Below are positions 1 through 6,263 of a stretch of DNA of 9,776 nucleotides, piece after piece; the stretch's first letter is position 1, and every line of letters begins with the position of its first letter. The position numbers were made by a program, and so were the translations under genes. The DNA lies in NCBI GenBank assembly GCA_964512675.1, contig CAZEJR010000038.1, forward strand, positions 1 through 9,776, in the 5' to 3' direction. The notes under the pieces were generated by a model, which saw only the letters and a program-made list of their open reading frames with translations, was not told the origin of the DNA and did not search any database. The DNA is from A07HB70 sp964512675. Lineage in GTDB: Archaea; Halobacteriota; Halobacteria; Halobacteriales; Haloferacaceae.

Positions 1-203
1 GCGTCGTCGAGGAGATATACGAGCGGATCGACCCCGACGCGCGGATCATCTGGGGAACCTCGATCGACGAGTCGCTGGAGGGAACGATGCGGACGATGAT
101 CGTCGTCACGGGCGTCGAGTCGCCCCAGATCTACGGGCAGGGCGAGGCGTCGGTGCCGGAGTCCGAGTCCGACCGCAAGCAGGAGATCGACTTCGTCGAG
201 TAG
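1..203 (+). CDS. ftsZ1: FtsZ (probable FtsZ1), C-terminal end only
   Basis: This is the last 66 codons of a gene that enters from the left edge; the reading frame starts at base 3 and ends with TAG at 201-203. The segment reads VVEEIYERIDPDARIIWGTS, followed by DESLEGTMRTMIVVTGVESP. That matches the C-terminal domain of archaeal FtsZ, the tubulin-like GTPase that forms the division ring. The GTP-binding N-terminal domain lies outside the window. An acidic tail ending in QEIDFVE follows. Assignment to the FtsZ1 paralogue rests on the order ftsZ1-secE-nusG, which is well known in haloarchaea, not on residues visible here. CetZ proteins are the main alternative but are not usually next to secE and nusG. 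Confidence 0.85.
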   Translation, partial: VVEEIYERIDPDARIIWGTSIDESLEGTMRTMIVVTGVESPQIYGQGEASVPESESDRKQEIDFVE

Positions 204-226
204 CGACCCGCTGCGGCGGAGTCGTC

Positions 227-236
227 AGATAGATAT
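227..236 (+). promoter_or_regulatory. TATA-like box of secE-nusG
   Basis: AGATAGATAT is the only A/T-rich stretch between ftsZ and secE. Its centre lies about 27 bases before the secE ATG at 261. This spacing places transcription start at or next to the start codon, so the mRNA is probably leaderless. Inferred from archaeal TATA spacing; not measured. Confidence 0.55.
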
Positions 237-260
237 GCCGTCGCGGGCCTACGTCTGGCT

Positions 261-431
261 ATGGACGTCAAGTACGACTTCACGAGCTACCGCCGGGTGC
301 TCGAACTCGCGAGCACCCCTTCGTGGGACGAGTTCTCGCAGGTGGCGCTCATCGCGGGGGCCGGCGTCGTCCTGATCGGTATCCTCGGCTTTCTCATCTT
401 CACCGTCATGACCGTGCTCCCGGGGGCCTGA
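261..431 (+). CDS. secE: SecE/Sec61-gamma, protein translocase subunit
   Basis: This small 56-residue protein is the gamma subunit of the SecYEG translocon, which clamps SecY in the cytoplasmic membrane. The N-terminal half is amphipathic and soluble (MDVKYDFTSYRRVLELASTP, then SWDEFSQ). It is followed by one hydrophobic membrane helix at about residues 28-53 (VALIAGAGVVLIGILGFLIF and onward) and a very short tail, so it is a single-span, tail-anchored protein of the usual archaeal size. The ATG at 261 is supported by a TATA-like box at 227-236, and the stop is TGA at 429-431. It lies between ftsZ and nusG, only 3 bases ahead of the nusG GTG, so the two are almost certainly co-transcribed. 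The gene is short enough to be missed by length-filtered gene calling. Identity rests on topology, size and synteny together. Confidence 0.88.
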   Translation: MDVKYDFTSYRRVLELASTPSWDEFSQVALIAGAGVVLIGILGFLIFTVMTVLPGA

Positions 432-434
432 TCC

Positions 435-872
435 GTGCCCATCTTCGCGGTCAAGACAACCGCCAGCCAGGAGCGCACCGTCGCGGACATGATCGCCAGC
501 CGCGAGGAGGAGAAGGTCCACGCCGTCCTCGCGCCGGACTCGCTCACCTCCTACGTGATGGTGGAGGCGGACGACACCGGCGTCTTAGAGCGGGTGCTCG
601 AGGAGATCCCGCACGCCCGGAGTATCGTCCCCGGCACCTCGTCGCTGGCGGAGGTCGAACACTTCCTCTCGCCGACCCCGGACGTCGAGGGGATCGCGGA
701 GAGCGACATCGTCGAGCTCGTCGCCGGGCCGTTCAAAGGCGAGAAGGCGCGAGTCCAGCGTATCGACGAGGGCAAAGACCAGGTGACAGTCGAGCTGTAC
801 GAGGCGACGGTCCCGATCCCGGTCACGGTGCGCGGAGACCAGATCCGAGTGTTAGACAGCGACGAGCGCTGA
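435..872 (+). CDS. nusG: Transcription elongation factor Spt5 (archaeal NusG)
   Basis: This 145-residue protein is archaeal Spt5/NusG. It binds the RNA polymerase clamp with Spt4, closes the DNA channel and raises processivity. The start MPIFAVKTTASQERTVADMI is the family N-terminus. Residues 1 to about 84 form the NGN domain. Residues 91 to about 140 form a KOW domain, with the typical run DIVELVAGPFKGEKARVQRI followed by a valine-rich strand. The length is normal for archaea. The start is GTG at 435, 3 bases after the secE stop. No strong Shine-Dalgarno is visible, which suggests translational coupling or a weak signal. The stop is TGA at 870-872. Pairing with secE mirrors the bacterial secE-nusG operon. 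Confidence 0.96.
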   Translation: MPIFAVKTTASQERTVADMIASREEEKVHAVLAPDSLTSYVMVEADDTGVLERVLEEIPHARSIVPGTSSLAEVEHFLSPTPDVEGIAESDIVELVAGPFKGEKARVQRIDEGKDQVTVELYEATVPIPVTVRGDQIRVLDSDER

Positions 873-921
873 CGCGCTCGCGGGTGCCGGAAGCCGGCTC
901 ACAGGGCCACGAGACGGAACG

Positions 922-927
922 AATAAC
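922..927 (+). promoter_or_regulatory. TATA-like box of the PHP gene
   Basis: AATAAC sits in an otherwise G+C-rich 79-base gap after nusG, preceded by a purine-rich CGGAACG that could act as a BRE. Its centre is 27 bases before the GTG at 952, so a leaderless transcript is likely. Confidence 0.5.
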
Positions 928-951
928 AGCCGGCCCGAGGTAGCGCCGGCC

Positions 952-1713
952 GTGACAGGGGCCGAGACGCGCGTCGACCTCCACGTGAAGCGACTCGACG
1001 ACGAGGTGGTCGAGCGAGCGCGGACGCGCGGCCTCGACGCCGTCGTGTACGCGCCACACTACACGCGTCTGCCGGAGATTCGGGCGCGAGCGGCGGCGCA
1101 CTCGACGGACGACCTCCTCGTCGTCCCCGGTCGGGAGGTGTTCACCGGGACGTGGCACGACCGGCGACACCTCCTCGCGGTCGACCCGGACGAGCCGATC
1201 CCGGACTTCGTGACCGTCGACGGCGCGCTTGCGGCGCTCGCCGAACAGGAGACCGCCGTCCTCGTCCCCCACCCCGGGTTCGCGAGCATCAGCCTCGACG
1301 CCGCCGACGTCACACAGCACGTCGACACGATCCACGCCGCCGAGACACACAACGCGAAGCTGCTACCCTACCAGAACCGGCGGGCGAGACGCATCGCCCG
1401 CGAGACGGACCTCCCGGGGTTCGGGTCGTCGTACGCACACCTCCGGGGGACCGTCGGCGAGGCGTGGACGGCGTTCGACCGCCCGATCGACGACGCCGAC
1501 GGCCTGGTGGCCGCGCTTCGCGACGGGGCCGAGCGACGGGTTGTCCGTCGCCCGGGGGTCGCGGGCCGGGCTCGCGGGCTGGCGGAGTTCGTCCACCTCG
1601 GGTACGAGAACACGTGGGAGAAGATCGACCGCGTCCTCCTCTCGGGGATGGAGGCCACCCATCCCGGCCACGTCGCGTACGGCGGACGGTTCGACGACGT
1701 ACGGGTGTACTAG
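952..1713 (+). CDS. PHP-fold protein (haloarchaeal PHP-associated type) with altered metal ligands
   Basis: This 253-residue protein has the overall pattern of the PHP superfamily, metal-dependent phosphoesterase-like proteins. Recognisable blocks are VDLHVK at 8-13, APH at 34-36, VVPGREVFTG at 57-66, LVPHPGF at 104-110, AAETHN at 129-134, an arginine-rich NRRARRIA at 142-149, and FGSSYAHL at 157-164. Several canonical ligands differ. The usual HxH is H11-V-K13, the usual DH is P35-H36, and the usual GSDAH is GSS-Y-A-H163. E62, H73 and H107 remain. Catalysis therefore cannot be assumed. No substrate can be named. The GTG start at 952 fits a TATA-like box at 922-927, and the TAG stop overlaps the stop of the convergent membrane gene. 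From memory, haloarchaeal homologues share much of this pattern, so it may be a stable subfamily and not a decayed gene. Confidence 0.8.
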   Translation: MTGAETRVDLHVKRLDDEVVERARTRGLDAVVYAPHYTRLPEIRARAAAHSTDDLLVVPGREVFTGTWHDRRHLLAVDPDEPIPDFVTVDGALAALAEQETAVLVPHPGFASISLDAADVTQHVDTIHAAETHNAKLLPYQNRRARRIARETDLPGFGSSYAHLRGTVGEAWTAFDRPIDDADGLVAALRDGAERRVVRRPGVAGRARGLAEFVHLGYENTWEKIDRVLLSGMEATHPGHVAYGGRFDDVRVY

Positions 1714-2255
1714 AGCAGCGCAGCCAGCCGGACGGCCCGACGCGAGGTGTCCAGTGGCACCAGGTAGTAGTGGACCGCGGCGACGAGACCGAGCTCCGCC
1801 AGGGTGACCGCGACGGTGAGTGGCATCGCGAACCGGCTAGAGGTCGAGACCCCGCCGGGGAGGGCTATCTCCTCGCTCGTGAGCGGATAGAGGACGGCGA
1901 TACCGCGTGCGCTCCCCGCGAGGTCGAGGACGAGGTGCGAGACTACACCGAGCCAGACGAAGTGGAGGTTGTCGAAGACAAGCGGGTACGCGACGAACAC
2001 CGCGACCACGAAGCCGTTGTGGAGTGTCTTGCGGTGTGTACCGAAGGCCGTGTCGACGTCCGGAAAGAGGGCACCGAGGACGACGGGCGCGAAGAACTCC
2101 GCGATCAGGAGGCCGACGGCTCCGAGGGCGTCGAGCGGCGCGGTGGGGAGGGTCCGCTCGCCGGCACCGGCTCCGACGGAGGGCGCGACGCCGAGGACGA
2201 CCGCGACGCCGACGGCCAGTAACACGCCGTTGAGCACGTGGTCTCGCTTGTTCAC
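1710..2255 (-). CDS. Membrane metal-dependent hydrolase, YdjM/DUF457-like
   Basis: This 181-residue, strongly hydrophobic protein has about four membrane helices (near residues 8-26, 46-64, 82-112 and 143-165). It carries the polar pattern of the YdjM/DUF457 family: H6 in the N-terminal MNKRDHVLNG, FPDVD at 64-68, H74-R-K-T-L-H79, and SHLVLD with H107 and D111. These residues are taken in the family to form a membrane-embedded metal site. The substrate is unknown, and a biochemical role is inferred from the family only. I chose the GTG at 2253-2255 over an in-frame TTG at 2288. MNKRDH matches the family start and the CTTTTAA box at 2279-2285 is 27 bases upstream, whereas a TTG start would place that box inside the gene. 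The TAG stop (1710-1712) overlaps the PHP gene stop. Confidence 0.78.
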   Translation of the reverse strand: MNKRDHVLNGVLLAVGVAVVLGVAPSVGAGAGERTLPTAPLDALGAVGLLIAEFFAPVVLGALFPDVDTAFGTHRKTLHNGFVVAVFVAYPLVFDNLHFVWLGVVSHLVLDLAGSARGIAVLYPLTSEEIALPGGVSTSSRFAMPLTVAVTLAELGLVAAVHYYLVPLDTSRRAVRLAALL

Positions 2256-2278
2256 GGCTGTCGGTCTCCGGGCACCGG

Positions 2279-2285
2279 TTAAAAG
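2279..2285 (-). promoter_or_regulatory. TATA box of the YdjM-like gene
   Basis: On the minus strand this reads CTTTTAA, a good haloarchaeal TATA box, centred 27 bases before the GTG at 2255. It indicates a leaderless transcript and argues against the upstream TTG start. Confidence 0.65.
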
Positions 2286-2324
2286 CAACGGGAGGTGTCT
2301 GACACGCGGCTGACGGGCGGGCGC

Positions 2325-2336
2325 CGAAACCGATAC
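2325..2336 (+). promoter_or_regulatory. BRE/TATA-like element ahead of the leader ORF and aminotransferase
   Basis: CGAAACCGATAC resembles a BRE (CGAAA) followed by a weak TATA (GATAC). The TATA part is about 27 bases before the GTG at 2361 and about 95 before the aminotransferase GTG. If active, it gives an mRNA that starts at the leader ORF. Confidence 0.35.
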
Positions 2337-2360
2337 CTGCGCCGCGACGGAGGACAGACC

Positions 2361-2432
2361 GTGACGGGTGCCGGGCGCCGCGCACGCCGCGTGGCTCGTG
2401 TGACTCGTGTGACTCGTGGGGAGGCACCGTGA
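2361..2432 (+). CDS. Possible 23-codon leader ORF overlapping the aminotransferase start
   Basis: A GTG at 2361 opens a 23-residue arginine-rich reading frame (MTGAGRRARR, then V-A-R / V-T-R / V-T-R repeats, then GEAP). Its TGA at 2430-2432 overlaps the aminotransferase GTG as GTGA. The repeats come from the 9-base tandem unit at 2391-2417, which is in frame. A weak BRE/TATA element sits 27 bases upstream, and GGAGG lies near its 3' end, well placed for the next gene. This is what a leaderless coupling ORF would look like. The alternative is that it is untranslated 5' leader; the short length makes coding potential unprovable from sequence. Confidence 0.3.
   Translation: MTGAGRRARRVARVTRVTRGEAP
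2391..2417 (+). repeat. Three tandem 9-base units ahead of the aminotransferase
   Basis: The three units are GTGGCTCGT, GTGACTCGT and GTGACTCGT; the last two are identical and the first differs at one base. The array ends 11 bases before the aminotransferase start and directly abuts the GGGGAGG ribosome-binding sequence. The unit length is a multiple of three, so copy changes would not shift the leader ORF frame. Confidence 0.9.
2420..2424 (+). promoter_or_regulatory. Shine-Dalgarno GGAGG of the aminotransferase
   Basis: GGAGG ends 4 bases before the GTG at 2429 and is complementary to the archaeal 16S rRNA 3' end. Many other starts in this window are probably leaderless and lack such a site, so its presence suggests this gene is read from an mRNA with a leader. 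Confidence 0.55.
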
Positions 2433-3535
2433 CGGGGTACGACGAGCCGCTGTTCCAGCGGGTCGTCGCGTACGCCGCCGACGCCGACCGTGACGTCGTC
2501 GGGATGGTGAGTGGCGACCCGGACTGGGCGCCGCCGCCGCCGCTCCGCGAGGGACTTCACGAGGCCGCGGACGCGCCCGCCGACGAGCTTCAGTACCCTC
2601 CGTCGCCGGGGCTCCCGGAGCTCCGCGACCTGCTCGCGGCCCGCCACGGCGTCCCGCGCCGACGGGTTCTCGTCACCGCGGGGGCGACGGAGGCCGCCTC
2701 GCTCGGGATCGCGCGTGCGCTGTCGGACGGGCGCGAGGGCGACGAGGTCGTCGTCGTCGACCCGACCTACCCGTACTACCCGGCCCAGGCTCGGCTCCAC
2801 GGCGGACGGGTGCGGCGCGTCGCTGCCGCGCCGGACGGCGGCCTCGACGCAGCAGCCGTCTGCGAGGCCGTCGGTCCCGAGACGGCTGGCGTGGTCCTCA
2901 ACGACCCGAACAACCCGACCGGCGCGGTGTACGACCCCGACGCGACCCGCGCGGTCCTCGAGACGGCGACGGACCACGACGCGCTCGTCGTCCGGGACGA
3001 GGTGTACGACGCGTTCGACCTGTCCGGGCGGTTCGAGAGCGCCCTCGCGCTCGACGCCGCGGACCCGGTCGTCGTCTCGGCGGCGTCGAAGACGTTCGCG
3101 GCCACCGGTCTACGGGTCGGGTGGGCGGTCGTCCCGGCCACCCACGTCGACGCAGTCCAGACGCGCCACCTGCTGACGACCATCTCGGCGAGCCGCCCGG
3201 CACAGGTCGCCGTCGCGCGGGCGCTCCGGGAGACGGGCGAGGCGTACGGAGAGCGCGCCCGAACCCGTCTCCGCGAGCGCCGCGACCGCGTCTGCGCGGC
3301 GCTGGACGCCGTCGGCGCAGACTACCTCCCGCCAGAGGGTGGGTTCTACGTCCTCGCGGACCTGCCGGGCGTCGCGGGCGACCTCGGGTCGGTCGAGCGC
3401 CTGATAGACGAGGCCGGCGTGGCCGGGATGCCCGGCGACGCGTTCGGCGACGGTGCGGAGGGACGGGTGCGGTTCTCGCTGACGACAGACCGGGTCGGCG
3501 AGGCGGCGGAACGACTACGCGCGTACCTCCGCTGA
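2429..3535 (+). CDS. PLP-dependent aminotransferase, class I/II (fold type I)
   Basis: This 368-residue enzyme transfers amino groups between amino acids and 2-oxo acids using pyridoxal phosphate. Landmarks in order are: a glycine-rich start of the large domain, TAGATEAASLGIARAL (83-98), matching the cofactor phosphate-binding loop; DPTYPYY (111-117); NDPNNPTG (158-165), with the conserved asparagine; DEVYDAF (190-196), with Asp190 and Tyr193 for the pyridine ring; SAASKTFAATGLRVGW (217-232), with Schiff-base Lys221 and phosphate-binding Arg229; and RVRFSL (346-351), where Arg348 should bind the substrate carboxylate. The length is slightly short for the family (about 380-400). Substrate is not evident; aspartate or other amino-acid aminotransferase are equally possible. 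The GTG at 2429 is backed by GGAGG and overlaps the leader ORF stop. The ATPase gene follows after 43 bases and may be co-transcribed. Confidence 0.93.
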   Translation: MTGYDEPLFQRVVAYAADADRDVVGMVSGDPDWAPPPPLREGLHEAADAPADELQYPPSPGLPELRDLLAARHGVPRRRVLVTAGATEAASLGIARALSDGREGDEVVVVDPTYPYYPAQARLHGGRVRRVAAAPDGGLDAAAVCEAVGPETAGVVLNDPNNPTGAVYDPDATRAVLETATDHDALVVRDEVYDAFDLSGRFESALALDAADPVVVSAASKTFAATGLRVGWAVVPATHVDAVQTRHLLTTISASRPAQVAVARALRETGEAYGERARTRLRERRDRVCAALDAVGADYLPPEGGFYVLADLPGVAGDLGSVERLIDEAGVAGMPGDAFGDGAEGRVRFSLTTDRVGEAAERLRAYLR

Positions 3536-3578
3536 TCCGATCGACGGATACAGGCCGGCGCGTCGACGAGACCAGGTC

Positions 3579-4643
3579 GTGAACGACGTGGACGTCGAAC
3601 CGGTCGAGTCTGTCGACGACGCCGAGACCGTGGCCGTCGACGCCGCGGCACCGGCGGCGGTCGACGCCCCGGAGTACGTGTTGTACGGTGGAAAGGGCGG
3701 CGTCGGAAAGACCACCTGTGCGGCTGCGACGGCGCTCGCCAGCGCCGCGGCGGGGACGCCGACGCTCGTCGTCTCGACGGACCCTGCACACTCGCTGTCG
3801 GACACGCTGGAGACGCCGGTCGGGCCGGACCCGGAGCGTGTCCGCGAGGAGATCCCGCTGTTCGGCGCGGAGATAGACCCCGACGCGTCGATGGCGGACG
3901 TGTTCGGCGGCCAGCCTCTCGGCGGTCTCGGGCAGGCCGGCGAGGCCACGGGCGACGGCGGGAGCCCATTCGACCCGCTGCTGGGCGGCTCGATGCCGGG
4001 CGCGGACGAGGCGGCGGCGATGCGCAAGCTGATCGAGTATCTCGACGACCCGCGGTTCGACCGGGTGGTCGTCGACACTGCGCCGACGGGCCACACTCTC
4101 CGTCTGCTGGAGCTGCCGGAGATGATGGACTCGATGGTCGGACGCCTGCTGTCGATGCGCGAGCAGTTCGGCGGGATGCTCGGCGGCCTGACCGGGCTGT
4201 TCGGCGACGACGGTCCGGAGGAGGAGCCGGCTGGTCTCACCGAGCTCCGCGAGCGCATCGAGCGCCTGCGAACCGTCCTCCGGGACCCGGCACGGACCGA
4301 CTTCCGGGTCGTCACGGTGCCCGAAGAGATGAGCGTCGTCGAGGCAGAACGCCTGGTCGAACGGCTGGACGGGTACGAGATTCCGGTGAACACGCTGGTC
4401 GTCAACCGCGTGATGGAGGACCTCGCGGACGTGACGGGCCTCGCCGACGAGGACCGCGAGCTGGTCGTCTCGCCCGACACCGAGGGCTGCGAGTTCTGCC
4501 GACGGCGGTGGGAGGTCCAGCGGAGCGCACTGGAGCGCGCGACCGACCTGTTTCGGGGGCGGACAGTCCGGCGTGTCCCGCTCCTCGCCGAGGCGGTGCG
4601 CGGCGACCGCGCGCTCCGGGTCGTGGCCGCCTGTCTCAGCTGA
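3579..4643 (+). CDS. ArsA/Get3-family ATPase, probable membrane-protein targeting factor
   Basis: This 354-residue single-domain ATPase has the deviant Walker A of the family, GGKGGVGKT (37-45). Switch I is STDPAHS (66-72), with likely catalytic Asp68, and switch II is DTAPTGHT (166-173). Between them and residue 215 lies a methionine-rich insert (EMMDSMVGRLLSMREQFGGM, 181-200), the feature that in Get3/TRC40 forms the hydrophobic groove for tail-anchored substrates. CEFC at 304-307 matches the zinc-binding CxxC that holds the Get3 dimer. The only other cysteines are 47 and 352, so the arsenite-binding cysteine arrangement of bacterial ArsA is not evident. I infer a Get3-like role over arsenite export; no arsenic genes are nearby. 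An acidic, low-complexity extension covers residues 1-30. The GTG start at 3579 lies 43 bases after the aminotransferase; the stop overlaps the convergent SDR gene by 8 bases. Confidence 0.9.
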   Translation: MNDVDVEPVESVDDAETVAVDAAAPAAVDAPEYVLYGGKGGVGKTTCAAATALASAAAGTPTLVVSTDPAHSLSDTLETPVGPDPERVREEIPLFGAEIDPDASMADVFGGQPLGGLGQAGEATGDGGSPFDPLLGGSMPGADEAAAMRKLIEYLDDPRFDRVVVDTAPTGHTLRLLELPEMMDSMVGRLLSMREQFGGMLGGLTGLFGDDGPEEEPAGLTELRERIERLRTVLRDPARTDFRVVTVPEEMSVVEAERLVERLDGYEIPVNTLVVNRVMEDLADVTGLADEDRELVVSPDTEGCEFCRRRWEVQRSALERATDLFRGRTVRRVPLLAEAVRGDRALRVVAACLS

Positions 4644-5463
4644 GGCGGTCGACCAGCGCGAACGCCCGGTCGCGGAGGCGGTCGGGAACGAAGCGGGCGA
4701 GCACACCGACTCGCGCGGGCGTCCCGACGGGGTACCGCGCCCGCGGCTTCGTCGCGCTCGCGGCGTTGACGACGTCGGCTGCCACCCGTTCCGGCGGGAC
4801 GGTCGCCGGACCGTCGTCGCCGAGCAGACTGACGTCCGAAACAGCCGCGTAGAACGACTCGTAGGCGCCCGAACGCTCGACGCCCGCTACCTCTGCCTCG
4901 GCGCGGTCGGCGAACCCCGTCGCGACCGGGCCGGGTTCGACGACGACCACGTCGATACCGAACTCCCGAACCTCGGCCCGGAGGGCGTCGCTCATCGCCT
5001 CGAGCGCGAACTTCGACCCGCAGTAGGCGCCGCCGCCGGGGAACGACACCCGGCCGGCGACGCTGGAGAGGTTGACGATCGTGCCGTCACCCCGGTCCCG
5101 CATGTGCGGCAGGACCGCGCGGGTCAGCCGGTGTGGACCGTAGACGTTCACGTCGAACTGCCGGTGGACGCGTTCGACGGGCACGTCCTCCGTCGGGCCG
5201 AACTGGCCGTAGCCGGCGTTGTTGACCAGACAGTCGATCCGCCCCTCCTCGTCGACCATCCGGGCGACGACCTGCTCGACGTCCCCGTCCTCGGTCACGT
5301 CGAGGCGTGCGGGCACGCAGTCGGCGCGCTCGCCGAGATCGGCGACGTCGTCCGGGTCACGGGCGGTGGCGTACACCCGCCACTCCTGGTCGAGAAACCC
5401 CTCGACGGTCGCCCGCCCGATGCCCGACGACGATCCCGTGACGAGGGCGGTACGCGTCGTCAT
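4636..5463 (-). CDS. Short-chain dehydrogenase/reductase (SDR), classical type
   Basis: This 275-residue classical SDR has a Rossmann fold that uses NAD(P)H to oxidise alcohols or reduce carbonyl groups. TGSSSGIG (9-16) binds the dinucleotide. Arg35 after the second strand (YATARD) hints at NADPH preference. LDVTED (54-59) contacts the adenine, and NNAG is at 81-84. The catalytic tetrad is Asn106, Ser134, Tyr147 and Lys151 (YCGSK), and EPGPV follows at 176-180. The N-terminal pattern and length resemble the retinol/17-beta-hydroxysteroid dehydrogenase-like subgroup, but the substrate cannot be read from sequence. The ATG at 5461-5463 is 27 bases downstream of ACTTAAC. The gene is monocistronic and convergent with the ATPase gene, with overlapping stops. 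Confidence 0.94.
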   Translation of the reverse strand: MTTRTALVTGSSSGIGRATVEGFLDQEWRVYATARDPDDVADLGERADCVPARLDVTEDGDVEQVVARMVDEEGRIDCLVNNAGYGQFGPTEDVPVERVHRQFDVNVYGPHRLTRAVLPHMRDRGDGTIVNLSSVAGRVSFPGGGAYCGSKFALEAMSDALRAEVREFGIDVVVVEPGPVATGFADRAEAEVAGVERSGAYESFYAAVSDVSLLGDDGPATVPPERVAADVVNAASATKPRARYPVGTPARVGVLARFVPDRLRDRAFALVDRLS

Positions 5464-5487
5464 GGGCCGGGCGAGGACCGCCCCCGG

Positions 5488-5494
5488 GTTAAGT
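5488..5494 (-). promoter_or_regulatory. TATA box of the SDR gene
   Basis: ACTTAAC on the minus strand is centred 28 bases before the ATG at 5463, in the 55-base gap after endonuclease V. It predicts a leaderless transcript separate from the upstream rhomboid-nfi block. Confidence 0.6.
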
Positions 5495-5518
5495 TGTCCG
5501 TGTCGGTCACGGAGCGAG

Positions 5519-6262
5519 TCAGCCCGCGAGGTCGGCCTTCACCGCGGCGGCGTGACTGTCGGCCAGCCGCGTCGGCTCGGGGAGCTTGTAGTCGCCGCCA
5601 CAGGCCGCCACCAGATCCGTCGCGGTCCCGGGACTCACCCGGTGGCCCGGGCTCACGTACAGCGGATTGACGACACCGGAGTCGAACTGTCGGGACTGGT
5701 AGGCGTGGCCGAGGACGGTGCCGGCGCTCGCGTCGACGCTGTCGTCCGCTCGTATCGGCGTCCGCCAGCCGACGGGTCGGCTGTCGGTCGCCTCGTCGGG
5801 CGTCCCGCAGAGCAGCGACTTCGCGACACCGACGGCAGGGACGTCGAGGACGACTCCGAGGTGTGTCGCGAGACCGGCCTGTCGTGGGTGGATCCGTCCG
5901 CTCCCGTCGACGACGAGGAGGTCAGGATCCGTGTCGAGACGGGCGAGGGCGTCGAGCGCCGGACCGCCTTCGCGGAAGGCGAGCAGGCCGGGGACGTACG
6001 GAGTCGACAGGGGCGAGACGGCGTGAACACGCGCGACGACCCGCTCGCCGCGCAGGACGACGACGGCGGAGACGGCGCGGTCCGGCTCCGAGAGAAACGC
6101 CTGGTCCACCCCGGCGACGAGGGCGTCGCCGGCGGGGACGACGTCCGGCGCCGGACAGTCGTCGGCGAACCGTGCCGCCGCCGCGACCGCGCGCTGGGTC
6201 CCGCGCATCGCCGCTGTCTCCGCCCCCGAATCGGGTGCGAGGTCTGGGCGGGCGGGCGTCAT
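5519..6262 (-). CDS. nfi: Endonuclease V (deoxyinosine repair)
   Basis: This 247-residue enzyme cuts the second phosphodiester bond 3' of deoxyinosine, starting repair of deaminated adenine. Family signatures align with the well-studied Thermotoga enzyme. GVDQAF carries the metal ligand Asp53; PYVP (88-91) is the strand-separating wedge with Tyr89; FREGG carries Glu98; LLVVDGSGRIHPRQAGLATH holds Asp119 and His125; and VAKSLLCG holds Lys148. Spacing between these residues matches the family, so the enzyme should be active. I chose the ATG at 6260-6262, since longer versions would run into the rhomboid gene. The rhomboid TGA ends one base upstream (TGA-G-ATG), so the two genes are co-transcribed and probably translationally coupled. 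The first 20 or so residues are not conserved motifs, and a start at Met19 is possible. Confidence 0.94.
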   Translation of the reverse strand: MTPARPDLAPDSGAETAAMRGTQRAVAAAARFADDCPAPDVVPAGDALVAGVDQAFLSEPDRAVSAVVVLRGERVVARVHAVSPLSTPYVPGLLAFREGGPALDALARLDTDPDLLVVDGSGRIHPRQAGLATHLGVVLDVPAVGVAKSLLCGTPDEATDSRPVGWRTPIRADDSVDASAGTVLGHAYQSRQFDSGVVNPLYVSPGHRVSPGTATDLVAACGGDYKLPEPTRLADSHAAAVKADLAG

Positions 6263-6263
6263 C

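Noticed and set aside
873..951. Possible terminator after nusG
   Set aside because: No T-rich run is present in the plus strand of this gap, and no convincing hairpin is seen.
3544..3551. CGGATAC-like sequence as a separate promoter for the ATPase gene
   Set aside because: The match to a TATA box is weak, and the 43-base gap to the aminotransferase allows simple read-through. It is not strong enough to list as a feature.
2898..4706. A 602-codon open frame on the minus strand across the aminotransferase and ATPase genes
   Set aside because: It is antisense to two clearly recognised enzymes. Its translation is arginine/proline-rich low-complexity sequence with no family motif, the usual result of high G+C reducing stop codons in non-coding frames.
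4573..5670. A 365-codon open frame on the plus strand opposite the SDR gene
   Set aside because: The minus-strand SDR has an intact motif set and promoter; this frame has no recognisable domain and spans two unrelated gene ends.
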